Numbered from the stretch's first letter, positions 6,737 through 15,330 are shown. The stretch: 19,852 nucleotides of DNA from QQVM01 sp035341855 (GCA_035341855.1 DAOQWA010000058.1:1-19852), one strand, 5' to 3'. Program-made: numbers and translations. Notes: generated from the sequence alone by a model not told the origin.

Positions 6737-8338
6737 TTAAATTTTCACAAAACGTCCACGGTAGTTGGCTATTTTTAAAAAATAAGTACCTGAAATGAGA
6801 TTGGAAACGTCGATAGAAAATTCATTTTGATAAAGATCTAAGGTCATGACCCGGGCACCTGTTATATCTAAAATTTCAAGATTTCCGAACGAGGTATTTT
6901 GATTTGAAATACGAATAGTCAGACGATCAAAAGTCGGGTTTGGAAAAAGTATTATACTTTTTTCTACAACAAACTCCTCTACAGAAAGTCTATAGCATGG
7001 ATTAGAAATATCACTCACCATAAAATTTTCAGAAGCAAGAAATCCACCATCACCATGAGGAACGAATACATAATAAATCCCGGTATCAGAAACGACAATA
7101 CTTTGAGTACTGTCACCGGTTGACCAACGGTATGAACTATGGCCACTGTCAGCTTCAAGGGTAAATTGTCCAACGCTATTTGAACATGAAATTGAGGGTC
7201 GATTCAGTGTCCATGGAAGTTCGGGAAAATTGAATGTTCTGTAAGTAAGCAAAGTATCCGGAAAGGAAACTTCAAATATTTTTTGCTTCATTGAATCGAC
7301 AACATTGAATACTATGTTTTTAGGATACAGATCTCCATAACTGATCAACGTGTTTCCATTTGTAAGTCGTTGTACATTTCCCTGTGAACGGCTGTAGACT
7401 GTATCTCCCTCTATATAACTCCAGACGAGGTTTGCAGTCATCCCAACTTCATCAAGTGCATACTCTTTAGCTGCAGCCGGATGAATCGGACTTAAATTCC
7501 TTCCATTATCAAAGAGAGTTATATGACCATTCGCAATTCTACGGCAATCATGTTGCGACAAGAACTGAAGACTATCCCCAATGAAAGTGAATTGATTTCT
7601 TTTTCCTCCCAGACGCCAGATGATCGAACTGTCTGCACGACTGATCTTTGTAATTTCATTAAAATGCCTGCTTGATAATAAATAGTTTCCGTCAGTATCC
7701 ATTTCTATTGCATTCATGTGTGTCCAGTCGACGGTACCGGTGTCTGTCAGAAAATATTCATCCACATCATCAAAATTAAAATTATCGATGGAATGCCATT
7801 CGAAGACGACATTTTTATTTGGATCAAGCTCCTGGATTACATTGGCACGAACAGTTGCATTAGAGCTACCGGGTGAACCGTTACCTAAAAACATATTGTA
7901 GCTGCTGAGATCACGCTGAACCTCTTCGAGCCCGAGAATTACAAAATTCCCATTGGGTAAAATCTGTAATTCATGAAGATCATCCATGACGCCATTTTGA
8001 ATGTAAACAGAATCAACGACCGTAAAAGTACTATCCATAAGATAAAACTGATGATTCGCTGAATAAGACATCAGTCCGTTCCAATGCAATTTAAAATCTC
8101 CTGCAAACATTCCATTAACATCTTTATAGTAAACAAGCTGCCCTTTATCGTCGAGGATCATTTGTCTTTGAGTCCCGGGAGGAAATGTTGGATAACCTAT
8201 GAGGTAGTATGGGCAGAAAAAATAATAGCCGCTGGACGCTGTGTCGTAAGCGGTAACCTGCAATTCAGGAAAGGCTTGAGCTTGGGAATTCATCCTTAAT
8301 ACCATAAGCAGCAAAGTCAGAGTACTAATTCTTTTCAT
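6737..8338 (-). CDS. Arylsulfotransferase-like (ASST) protein exported by T9SS
   Basis: 533 residues with a signal peptide (about 1-20, ending SQAQA). Residues ~25-350 match the ASST beta-propeller pattern: DDLHELQILPNG (H122), DWTHMNAIEMDTDGNYLLSS (H207), SRHFNEI (H225), WRLGGK (about 241-246), SQHDCRRI (H263) and ITLFDNG. Enzymes of this fold move sulfate from one phenolic ester to another through a His. Which His is the nucleophile here cannot be told by eye. A short Ig-like segment (about 383-426) follows, then a type A T9SS sorting domain from about 461 (FPNPTFDRLTI ... GTYFLKIANYRGRFVKI), so the product is placed on the surface or released. It is transcribed alone, with 340 bases on one side and 250 on the other. 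Substrate is unknown; a catalytically inactive propeller is possible. Confidence 0.85.
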   Translation of the reverse strand: MKRISTLTLLLMVLRMNSQAQAFPELQVTAYDTASSGYYFFCPYYLIGYPTFPPGTQRQMILDDKGQLVYYKDVNGMFAGDFKLHWNGLMSYSANHQFYLMDSTFTVVDSVYIQNGVMDDLHELQILPNGNFVILGLEEVQRDLSSYNMFLGNGSPGSSNATVRANVIQELDPNKNVVFEWHSIDNFNFDDVDEYFLTDTGTVDWTHMNAIEMDTDGNYLLSSRHFNEITKISRADSSIIWRLGGKRNQFTFIGDSLQFLSQHDCRRIANGHITLFDNGRNLSPIHPAAAKEYALDEVGMTANLVWSYIEGDTVYSRSQGNVQRLTNGNTLISYGDLYPKNIVFNVVDSMKQKIFEVSFPDTLLTYRTFNFPELPWTLNRPSISCSNSVGQFTLEADSGHSSYRWSTGDSTQSIVVSDTGIYYVFVPHGDGGFLASENFMVSDISNPCYRLSVEEFVVEKSIILFPNPTFDRLTIRISNQNTSFGNLEILDITGARVMTLDLYQNEFSIDVSNLISGTYFLKIANYRGRFVKI

Positions 8339-8358
8339 TTATGATTGTATTACCTGGC

Positions 8359-8367
8359 CAAAGCCTA
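8359..8367 (-). promoter_or_regulatory. Weak -7 box candidate for the arylsulfotransferase-like gene
   Basis: The minus strand reads TAGGCTTTG, 21 bases before the ATG at 8338. As at dnaE, there are three rather than two bases between TA and TTTG. No clear -33 element is seen. Confidence 0.25.
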
Positions 8368-8588
8368 AAGCTATTAAATATTCAGTTAAAAATATTGGAA
8401 TGGCAATAAGGAATGCCGGATGGACATTAAATTTTCATCAAATACTTTTCTGCTTATTCTGGTTGTGTCTTCTATTCCGAACCTTGATTTTTGAACTGAT
8501 CCTTTATATACATTCTTTTCTGCACAATTGACAGAAAGTGGAAATAGTTTATTCCGGAGCGATAAAATTATTTCAGCTTTTTTGCTCG

Positions 8589-9776
8589 CTACCTCGTCAA
8601 TCCATTAAAAGGATTAAAAGTCCGTCGACGCATCCCGTTCCCTATAGCTCTTTGTACAGAACCTTCACCAAAACGATTGCGCATCTTATCCATCGCCTGG
8701 TAAAGTTTGATCATCTCTTCGCTATCCTCAAATAAATTGATCTGATAGCCTCCGCCAACAAGGTGACTGAAGCGCACACCGATGAGACGCACGAGGAGGC
8801 GGCGATTGTAAAGTTTCAGAAATATTTCCTTAACCCTTGCGATGAGAGTATGATCACAGGCCGTGTATGGAATACGGGCTTGCATGGTATGGGTATCGAA
8901 ATTGGAGTAGCGTATCTTTACGGTTACACATGACGTTACTTTATCCTCGCTCCTGAGCTGGAAGGCAAGTTTGTCGGTCATCCCGACGAGTAAGGCACTG
9001 AGCTTGTCCACATCAATGGTATCCTGACTGAAGGTTTCTTCAGTGGATATCGACTTGCGCTCTGAATAGGGCTCTACCGGCGAGTTATCGATACCATTGG
9101 CCTTTTTCCAGATGACGATACCATTTTCACCCAGGACTTTTTCCATCAGCTCGATGGGCATTTCCTGGAGGGTGTAAATTTTTTCGACTCCCATGCTCCT
9201 CAAAAGCTGATAAGTCTTATCACCTACCATTGGAATTTTATTGATAGTTAGCGGAGCAAGAAAACTTTTCTCTTCGCCTCCATCAATTTTCATCTGACCA
9301 TTGGGTTTGGCTTCATTGGTAGCCACTTTTGAAACAGTTTTGTTGGGTGACAAACCAAATGAAATAGGCAGACCTGTTTCCTTCGTTACCCGCCGGCGCA
9401 GTTCGGTGGCCCATTTATAGCAACCGAAGAAACGATCCATGCCGCTGAGGTCGAGGTAAAACTCGTCGATAGAAGATTTCTCATAGACAGGAACACTCTC
9501 ACTGATGATCTCTGTGACCATGTCGGAATAATAACTGTAACGATCATAGTCACCGCGCACTACTACTGCATCCGGACAAAGTCTTCGCGCAAGTTTCATG
9601 GGCATAGCAGAATGTACGCCATAGGCACGTGCTTCATAACTGCAGGAAGCCACAACACCGCGGTCGCCGCTGCCTCCGATGAGAACGGGCTTCCCTTTGA
9701 GCACAGGATGCTCAAGGCAGGAGACCGAGACGAAGAAAGAGTCTAGGTCCATGTGGGCAATAGTACGTGGTATCAT
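8589..9776 (-). CDS. dinB: DNA polymerase IV, Y-family translesion polymerase
   Basis: Low-fidelity polymerase that copies past damaged bases. I place the start at ATG 9776 (MIPRTIAHMDLDSFF), giving 395 residues; a GTG at 9806 would add ten unconserved residues. Numbered from 9776, the catalytic carboxylates are D10 and D12 (HMDLDSFF) and D104-E105 (SSIDEFYLDL), all intact. This makes it an active DinB rather than the inactive ImuB of ImuAB-DnaE2 systems. SYEAR and GLSPNK..SKVATNEAKPNG are present, and the little-finger domain follows. Near the C-terminus, QINLF (within YQINLFEDS) fits the beta-clamp binding motif. Upstream (9865-9933) it has a cluster of dyads and an AT-rich box shared with dnaE, so it probably belongs to the same damage-response group. 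Confidence 0.93.
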   Translation of the reverse strand: MIPRTIAHMDLDSFFVSVSCLEHPVLKGKPVLIGGSGDRGVVASCSYEARAYGVHSAMPMKLARRLCPDAVVVRGDYDRYSYYSDMVTEIISESVPVYEKSSIDEFYLDLSGMDRFFGCYKWATELRRRVTKETGLPISFGLSPNKTVSKVATNEAKPNGQMKIDGGEEKSFLAPLTINKIPMVGDKTYQLLRSMGVEKIYTLQEMPIELMEKVLGENGIVIWKKANGIDNSPVEPYSERKSISTEETFSQDTIDVDKLSALLVGMTDKLAFQLRSEDKVTSCVTVKIRYSNFDTHTMQARIPYTACDHTLIARVKEIFLKLYNRRLLVRLIGVRFSHLVGGGYQINLFEDSEEMIKLYQAMDKMRNRFGEGSVQRAIGNGMRRRTFNPFNGLTR

Positions 9777-9864
9777 GTATGGTGAACCGGATAAATTACT
9801 GCTCACTCGCTCTGCTACTCAGACTCGGACTGAATAAAACCCGAGCGGGAAACAGGGTGAGTGA

Positions 9865-9883
9865 ACTGTGAACAGTAAACTGT
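9865..9883. promoter_or_regulatory. Alternating ACTGT/ACAGT array upstream of dinB
   Basis: The plus strand reads ACTGT-GA-ACAGT-AA-ACTGT: three half-sites in alternating orientation with 7-base spacing, forming two overlapping 12-bp dyads about 90 bases before the dinB start. Such overlap can let a dimeric repressor bind in two registers. Confidence 0.35.
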
Positions 9884-9887
9884 ATTA

Positions 9888-9902
9888 GTCTGGCTGCCAG
9901 AC
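9888..9902. promoter_or_regulatory. Perfect dyad GTCTGGC-T-GCCAGAC upstream of dinB
   Basis: Two 7-base arms around a single central base, about 112 bases before the dinB start. It lies between the ACTGT array and the AT-rich box, roughly where dnaE has its GATTG dyad, but the half-site sequence differs. Confidence 0.4.
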
Positions 9903-9917
9903 AACCAATCAGCATAA

Positions 9918-9933
9918 TTGTATAATAATCATT
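9918..9933. promoter_or_regulatory. AT-rich box upstream of dinB shared with dnaE
   Basis: TTGTATAATAATCATT, differing at one base from 2854-2869 upstream of dnaE. CAATC lies a short way to its left in both regions, so the similarity extends slightly beyond the box. Confidence 0.4.
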
Positions 9934-10171
9934 TTTCCGATCCTGAAAAAATTAATAGCGGAAAGATTTTGTTTGTGCTGATGATCAAGTAGAAAACTGA
10001 AAACGAAAGGGCAAAAGCTCCAAATGAAGAAGTCACCCGGTATAGTAAAGAAATAGTTTATGACAGAATCCGGCTTTCAGGAAACGCAAATTACAGATGG
10101 TAAAATCCGGCACCGGAATCAATTTGATAAAAGAGATTCAACTGACTATTATTAAACAGGACAAATAAAGC

Positions 10172-13100
10172 CTATTTATCGGCGATCAATAACTTATTAA
10201 AGTAATAAGTTCCGGAGAGAGATGATATAAAATACATGCCGGGCTTTAGATCAGAGATGATGATCCTAAAAATCCCTTCTTTGTCATTTACAACCGAGCA
10301 TTGTTTCACAAGTTTTCCAGCAACGTCAATAATAGAGATCTCAGAATGATCCTTAAAGCCACTTAAGGAGATAAAATCAAATGCAGGATTAGGAAAAATG
10401 GAGAGAGAAGTCGGCTTTGGAAAATCAAGACGAGTGTGTACATAATAGAATGGCTCTGAAAAGACCCAACAGCCATTTGAATCAAGAACCTCGACAACAT
10501 ATTCTCCATCATTAACAGGATCCAAAAACTGAGCTGTTTCCCCGGGGATGGCTTGCTGTAAAAAATACCACTGATAAGCCAGACCTGCACTGGATACTAA
10601 TTGAGGGTGTACATAAGTGATCAAAGGTACTGCAGGCAAACTGTAAACGATGACATTACTGTTTACTACAGATGGCAAAGCACATAAATAAGAACTACTC
10701 ATTACACAGTAAATACTATCCTGATCTGATAAACCAGTAATATAAACTGTATCGCCTGAATAAGACAATACATTGTTCACATACCAGTCATAGACCGGGG
10801 TCGAACCACCATTGATTGAAGCTACAGAAAAAGCAACAGTATCTGCCTGACACAGTGCACTCAGTGGAATCACACTAATTTCCGGTTGCAAAGTCTCACA
10901 AATCGTGTTTATCACCTCCGCTGTTGATACAGTAGGATTAAAATCAAAAATGGCATGCCCGGTATTTTTAATGATAGTTCCGTTTGGCAGTGCAGCTTTT
11001 GTCTTAATGCTAAACTCTACAAATCCATGGCTTGCCTGCTCATTGGTAGTGCTATCCGGTAAATTTATTTCTAAGAAGGTCCAGTTTAAAATATTCTGAT
11101 CAGTTAATTGAAACAGATATGAATGATCACTGCCAAGCAAGTTAAGTGTTGAAATATCCAATACACTGAGATCAAGTGTATCAATGACCTGCACCATAAA
11201 GGCCGTATCGTTTCCAACATTTTGAAAATTGATCCGGTAATTAAGGCGTGCATCATTGGAAGTGAAATGATCATTTCCCCAGCCCTGAGGATTAACTATT
11301 TTTTCATTTGGGTCAAACGAATTTAAAACCTGAGCACAATATGTATAGTGGAAAGGCAGGCTATTATCGAGTGGAACTTGTAAAATCTTATTTAGAGAAA
11401 AAGATTGACCAGGTTGAAGAATTCCGCACCTTTCAATACTTGCTCCGGGCGAACTGTTAACAGGAAATCCTGCTTCCTGATCTGCTTCCAGACGGAAAGT
11501 ACGGCCATCTGATACAAAACATAATGTCGTATCAGCATTTGCATTTAGTCTAAAAGTCCCTTGTTGAATTAATATGTTATCGGCATAAAGACGCCATTGA
11601 GAAAAATTAACCATCTCTCCTAACAATGAAATCGAATCATTGCTAATGATAAAGCAGACAGAAGAATCACTTGAGCAATATGCACCTACACGAACACATC
11701 CACCTGACCAGGTACTGTCAGGTTGCAAGGAACAAAAATCTATCGGTTTAATGCGGGCATCCAGACATAATGTTGCATTATTCAGTCCAACCGGATCACA
11801 CAACACCTGAGCAACAATTGTGAATGAACCACTTTGTCCTACATGCAAAGTGGGCAATACAAACTGATAAATATTTCCCGGGAGACTTGTATAACTGAGC
11901 TGAGATGACAGGATCGTCAATTCCTGTGGAAGGAAAAGTTCAACAACGGGATCTGTCTGAACATTTATTCCACTATTAAAGTAATGGACTATAATTTCTG
12001 TCGTGCGGCAAGCCCGGAAAATACCGGCATTGACCGAAACATTCAAGCTCCCGCAATTGCTGAGCGGTCTCAAAGCAAAATCATTGTCAGTAATTGTATC
12101 ATTATAGTTTGATACCGTTACCGATAAAATTCCAGAGATCGGGCAAGCTGAAGTAAATACAGGTGTTGGACTCATAACAGAAAGTTGGTATGTTCCTGTA
12201 TCAACAGGGACATCAAAAAAACCTGCGGAATCCGGAATTACGTGTAAGGTATAACCTGCTTTTTCTAACTTAATAAAAAATGGCGAGCCTCCGAACATAC
12301 TAAGTGGGGAATCCGTCAAATCAAAAACACAATTTGAATCCTTGTCAAGATAAACCTGACCCGTAATTCTGGTCTGATCAAACAAATTAATTTGAACCCC
12401 TTTTGTTTGAGTTCCGCATACATAACTTAATCCGGAGAGGATGGCATAGTACAATCCGCTGGAATCAACATAAAGGCTGTCAGACGTAGCCCCTGGAATT
12501 GCAACGCTATCCCTGAACCATTGACAAGATTCGCTGTTAAATTTATTAACGTACAAAACAACAGGACAACTTAAACACAATGTTGTGTCATAAGATATGT
12601 CCACGATCCGATCGGGTCTAACAAAGAGAGAAGTCGTTCCGCTTTGACCCAGACTATCAGTTACAATGATGGTATAGGTAATTGTATCCAGAACGATAAT
12701 TTGAGGTTCTGCTACTGTGTCAGAACTCAAGCCGACAGATGGCGTCCATTGAAAACGATAAGGTCCACAACCACCTGAAATGATCAGACCGGGACGAATT
12801 GTATCCCCCTGACAAATTTTTTTTCCAAAATTTTCAAAAGGGATATAAGTGAATTGATTAATGTAATTTCCTGAATAATAAAAAGTCGAATCTCTATATG
12901 AATCACTTACGTTCGAATAAGAAGAAAACGAATAAGTCAGTGGATTATAGTTAGAGCTATAGCTTTTTGATGACGAATTGCTTCTAGGCATGAAGCAATG
13001 ACTTCCTCCATTTGAACCAATAAATACTCCATTTTGATCGTAAGAAGATGTGCTGTAGTTTATGCATCCAAAATCATTGATGTATGATTCTTCAGGTTTT

Positions 13101-13972
13101 AAAAAATTATTACCGACAAGTTCATAGGTATGACGGGAGAGGTTATTATAACCACTACTATAAGATTCATACACCACATCTGACAATGCATTGAACCTGA
13201 CTTGTGCTTCTTGAACCACATTTCCCAAACTATCATATTCAGTCGAATAATAAATAGCAATGTTACTGCTTAAAGAATCAAATCTGAGAGCCAGGCTGTC
13301 TGTCCATACACTTTGTAGCACATCCCAATTCGAAATAAAAAGGGAGTCCCTAATATTCCCTGATCTGTAACCATAACTATGCATTTTTGTGTTCAGCCAG
13401 GAGCTTCCCGATCCTTGTTGAAAGATAATGCTTTCTAATACCCCGGCGTAACTATATAGTTTCCGTTCATCGTTTTCAAGAAAACCTCCTCCGTCATCCG
13501 ACCTCCGGGTATAACTCAAAGGCTCATTGCCGGATGTATAGGTCCAGATCTCCTCCTTTATCAAAGTCCATGTATTTACATTTCCGGCGTATTCATGTCT
13601 GCTTAGCTTATCATTTGTTACAGGATCGTAGGTATAATCTATCCGGGTCCGGTTCACGAAACCGGACCCGGTACCATCCATTAATACCAATTCTAATGTG
13701 TCATCGAATGAATTCAGATTCAGGTATCGCCTTGTATATAATTTCTGTTGACATACCTGATCACCGAACAAACTGTTTGATGCAACTCTCTCACAAGAGT
13801 TACAGACACCGTTAGTAACATTAAAAGTATCGGTCCTGATATAATTTACGTAATCGCCTGAATTGCTCGCATGACAATACACTGTCACAATTGAATCATT
13901 GATACAATTTTGAGCTTTCAATGCAGCTCCTTGAAAAAACAAAAGACAAATAAAAAAGAATGTTCTTTGCAT
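10172..13972 (-). CDS. Large multi-domain T9SS surface protein (1266 residues)
   Basis: Signal peptide about 1-20 (ending LKAQN). Residues ~40-400 are made of imperfect 40-50-residue units with a Y-x-Y or Y-x-Y-D core followed by G-N and a Trp (RIDYTYDPVTNDKLSRHEY; YEYxxLGNVV-like), probably a repetitive beta fold. Then come Ig/PKD-like segments (about 390-530), a prealbumin-like SdrD-B type segment (DKDSNCVFDLTDSP, about 540-600), a DUF7619-type block from SFDPNEK (about 884) to GHAIFDFNP, a further Ig-like segment, and a type A sorting domain from about 1190 (SIFPNPAFDFISLSG ... GMYFISSLSGTYYF). Such proteins are cell-surface or secreted adhesins or scaffolds; no enzyme motif is visible. 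It is transcribed alone from a good -7 box at 13994-14001. Confidence 0.85.
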   Translation of the reverse strand: MQRTFFFICLLFFQGAALKAQNCINDSIVTVYCHASNSGDYVNYIRTDTFNVTNGVCNSCERVASNSLFGDQVCQQKLYTRRYLNLNSFDDTLELVLMDGTGSGFVNRTRIDYTYDPVTNDKLSRHEYAGNVNTWTLIKEEIWTYTSGNEPLSYTRRSDDGGGFLENDERKLYSYAGVLESIIFQQGSGSSWLNTKMHSYGYRSGNIRDSLFISNWDVLQSVWTDSLALRFDSLSSNIAIYYSTEYDSLGNVVQEAQVRFNALSDVVYESYSSGYNNLSRHTYELVGNNFLKPEESYINDFGCINYSTSSYDQNGVFIGSNGGSHCFMPRSNSSSKSYSSNYNPLTYSFSSYSNVSDSYRDSTFYYSGNYINQFTYIPFENFGKKICQGDTIRPGLIISGGCGPYRFQWTPSVGLSSDTVAEPQIIVLDTITYTIIVTDSLGQSGTTSLFVRPDRIVDISYDTTLCLSCPVVLYVNKFNSESCQWFRDSVAIPGATSDSLYVDSSGLYYAILSGLSYVCGTQTKGVQINLFDQTRITGQVYLDKDSNCVFDLTDSPLSMFGGSPFFIKLEKAGYTLHVIPDSAGFFDVPVDTGTYQLSVMSPTPVFTSACPISGILSVTVSNYNDTITDNDFALRPLSNCGSLNVSVNAGIFRACRTTEIIVHYFNSGINVQTDPVVELFLPQELTILSSQLSYTSLPGNIYQFVLPTLHVGQSGSFTIVAQVLCDPVGLNNATLCLDARIKPIDFCSLQPDSTWSGGCVRVGAYCSSDSSVCFIISNDSISLLGEMVNFSQWRLYADNILIQQGTFRLNANADTTLCFVSDGRTFRLEADQEAGFPVNSSPGASIERCGILQPGQSFSLNKILQVPLDNSLPFHYTYCAQVLNSFDPNEKIVNPQGWGNDHFTSNDARLNYRINFQNVGNDTAFMVQVIDTLDLSVLDISTLNLLGSDHSYLFQLTDQNILNWTFLEINLPDSTTNEQASHGFVEFSIKTKAALPNGTIIKNTGHAIFDFNPTVSTAEVINTICETLQPEISVIPLSALCQADTVAFSVASINGGSTPVYDWYVNNVLSYSGDTVYITGLSDQDSIYCVMSSSYLCALPSVVNSNVIVYSLPAVPLITYVHPQLVSSAGLAYQWYFLQQAIPGETAQFLDPVNDGEYVVEVLDSNGCWVFSEPFYYVHTRLDFPKPTSLSIFPNPAFDFISLSGFKDHSEISIIDVAGKLVKQCSVVNDKEGIFRIIISDLKPGMYFISSLSGTYYFNKLLIADK

Positions 13973-13993
13973 AGTAAAGATTTAACAGGTAGT

Positions 13994-14001
13994 CAAAGTT
14001 A
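13994..14001 (-). promoter_or_regulatory. -7 promoter box of the 1266-residue surface protein gene
   Basis: The minus strand reads TAACTTTG, a perfect TAnnTTTG, 22 bases before the ATG at 13972. This predicts a short leader of about 15 bases. A -33 element is not obvious. Confidence 0.5.
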
Positions 14002-14066
14002 TGCCTTCTTCAGAAATACTTATGACTTAATTACAATTTGTTTCAAAAGAAATCCACATTAAATGT

Positions 14067-14121
14067 CCGGAATTTCACTTTTATTATTGCCACAATAAAA
14101 GTAATAAAATGGTATTTCCGG
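14067..14121. repeat. Nested inverted repeat in the divergent intergenic region
   Basis: Outer arms CCGGAA (14067-14072) and TTCCGG (14116-14121) enclose inner arms ACTTTTATT (14077-14085) and AATAAAAGT (14094-14102). It lies between divergently transcribed genes, so it is not a terminator for either. The rest of 13973-14445 holds no gene that I can see. Confidence 0.4.
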
Positions 14122-14335
14122 CTCAAAAAAGAAATTTTAACTCTCTTAGTACCGTCTAAAGACCCGGAGCCTGGATTTGTAAGGACAAGCACTTAGATCG
14201 AATCCTTCAAACCGGATTAAATTTATTGAAGATAACGCTATAATTAAATGTAGTATTTTTGGTTATTCGTTGATGGAAAAAATTCAATCTTTCTTTTAAA
14301 ACCAGAATTTTAATAGTGAATAATACCATTGCTAT

Positions 14336-14385
14336 CCAGCCCCGGCTGAGCCGAGCTCCCGCGAGGGGAAGACGGGACGGGTGCT
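14336..14385. other. GC-rich, hairpin-prone island upstream of the hydrolase gene
   Basis: About 50 bases far richer in G and C than the flanks. CCCC (14340-14343) can pair with GGGG (14365-14368), and CGGCT (14343-14347) with AGCCG (14349-14353). It ends about 60 bases before the hydrolase ATG. It could be part of the leader, a small RNA or a remnant of foreign DNA; I recognise no family. Confidence 0.35.
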
Positions 14386-14445
14386 GATTTGAAAAAAACT
14401 GTTTCGCTCCAAAAATTTATACGAACTTAGCCTTAGAAATTCTTC

Positions 14446-15279
14446 ATGTCTGTGATAGTAAAAAATGCAAGGGATCTTAAAATGGATCTGAGAGGTTTTC
14501 AGATGTCTTATGATGACCTGGGAGATAGCGTTGTACCGCTGATTTTTATTCACGGATTTCCTTTTGACAAATCCACCTGGGCAGAGCAGATGAACTTGTT
14601 AAAGGGAAAGATGCGGGTAATTGCTCCGGATCTGCGGGGCTTTGGAAAATCGGGAAAGACGGAAGAGGCATTCAGCATAGGATTGTTTGCAGATGATGTA
14701 TTGGCGCTGATGGATAAACTGGAAATAAAAAAAGCTGTTCTCTGTGGCTTTTCTATGGGTGGCTACATTGCTCTGAACCTTATGGGTCGTGCACATGAGA
14801 GGTTTGCCGGGCTGATCCTTTGCGACACACAGTGTATCGCAGACACAGATGCAGGGCGGGAAAAACGAATGAAGAGCATCGCGCAGATCGAAGCGGGAGG
14901 AATAAAGGAATTTGCGGATGGTTTTGTGAAGGCTGTTTTTTGTGAGGCTTCACTCAGGGATAAAACTGAAATTGTGGAGAACATACGGCGCATCATTCTT
15001 TCGACAGATGCTTCAACGATCACCTCAACATTGCTGGCACTCGCAAAACGGAATGAAACCTGTTCCGTGTTGTCATCAGTGAAAATCCCTTGCATGATCC
15101 TCTGTGGGGAGGAAGATGCCGTGACCGTTCCTGCGCAGTCGGAGTTTATGCACAAACACATTCCTCACTCCGTTTTTCATTTGATCCCGCAGGCGGGCCA
15201 TATGTCGAACCTGGAACAAACCGCTATTTTTAATGGTCATCTTTTGCACTTCATGGACAAGCTTTTAACAAAAAAATGA
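14446..15279 (+). CDS. Alpha/beta-hydrolase fold esterase or lactonase
   Basis: 277 residues, no signal peptide, so cytoplasmic. Oxyanion-hole HG at 36-37 (FIHGFPFDKSTW), PDLRGFGKS, nucleophile S103 in GFSMGG, acid D224 in CGEEDAV, and base H252 in AGHMSN: a complete Ser-Asp-His triad in the usual order. It resembles 3-oxoadipate enol-lactonase-like and general hydrolases of the AB_hydrolase family, but substrate cannot be assigned, and no aromatic-degradation genes are nearby. A second ATG at 14482 (MDLRGFQMSYDDLG) is a reasonable alternative start because conservation begins near there. Its stop codon overlaps the operator-like dyad of the next gene. Confidence 0.85.
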   Translation: MSVIVKNARDLKMDLRGFQMSYDDLGDSVVPLIFIHGFPFDKSTWAEQMNLLKGKMRVIAPDLRGFGKSGKTEEAFSIGLFADDVLALMDKLEIKKAVLCGFSMGGYIALNLMGRAHERFAGLILCDTQCIADTDAGREKRMKSIAQIEAGGIKEFADGFVKAVFCEASLRDKTEIVENIRRIILSTDASTITSTLLALAKRNETCSVLSSVKIPCMILCGEEDAVTVPAQSEFMHKHIPHSVFHLIPQAGHMSNLEQTAIFNGHLLHFMDKLLTKK

Positions 15280-15293
15280 TTGCGTTGCAATCT
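15277..15293 (+). promoter_or_regulatory. Operator-like dyad upstream of the XRE-S24 repressor gene
   Basis: TGATTGCGTTGCAATCT is an inverted repeat (GATTG-n5-CAATC). It overlaps the hydrolase stop codon and lies 30 bases before the -7 box of the repressor gene. 14 of 17 bases match the dnaE dyad at 2827-2843. The natural reading is autoregulation by the XRE-S24 protein. Confidence 0.55.
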
Positions 15294-15322
15294 TTTTACA
15301 TGGTGCTGTCATAATCATTCAT

Positions 15323-15330
15323 TATATTTG
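15323..15330 (+). promoter_or_regulatory. -7 promoter box of the XRE-S24 repressor gene
   Basis: TATATTTG is a perfect TAnnTTTG, 43 bases before the ATG at 15373. The ATAATCATT core shared with dnaE and dinB (15311-15319) lies immediately upstream. Confidence 0.6.

Larger units (their letters stand above)
9777..10171. other. Long upstream region of dinB, rich in inverted repeats
   Basis: No gene seen. In order it holds CTCGG/CCGAG arms (9824-9828 and 9841-9845), the ACTGT array (9865-9883), the dyad at 9888-9902 and the AT-rich box (9918-9933). From about 9940 to 10171 it is AT-rich without recognisable structure; it carries the end of the 1266-residue gene's transcript. Confidence 0.5.

Noticed and set aside
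8589..9776. ImuB-like inactive Y-family protein
   Set aside because: Both catalytic motifs (HMDLDSFF and SSIDEF) are intact, so it is a true DinB-type polymerase.
9777..9806. GTG start of dinB at 9806
   Set aside because: It adds ten residues with no family similarity; ATG 9776 gives the standard DinB N-terminus (MIPRTIAHMDLDSFF).
14336..14385. tRNA or small SRP RNA in the GC-rich island
   Set aside because: No cloverleaf with T-loop GTTCRA and no SRP GGAAGC-type motif; only short unrelated hairpins.
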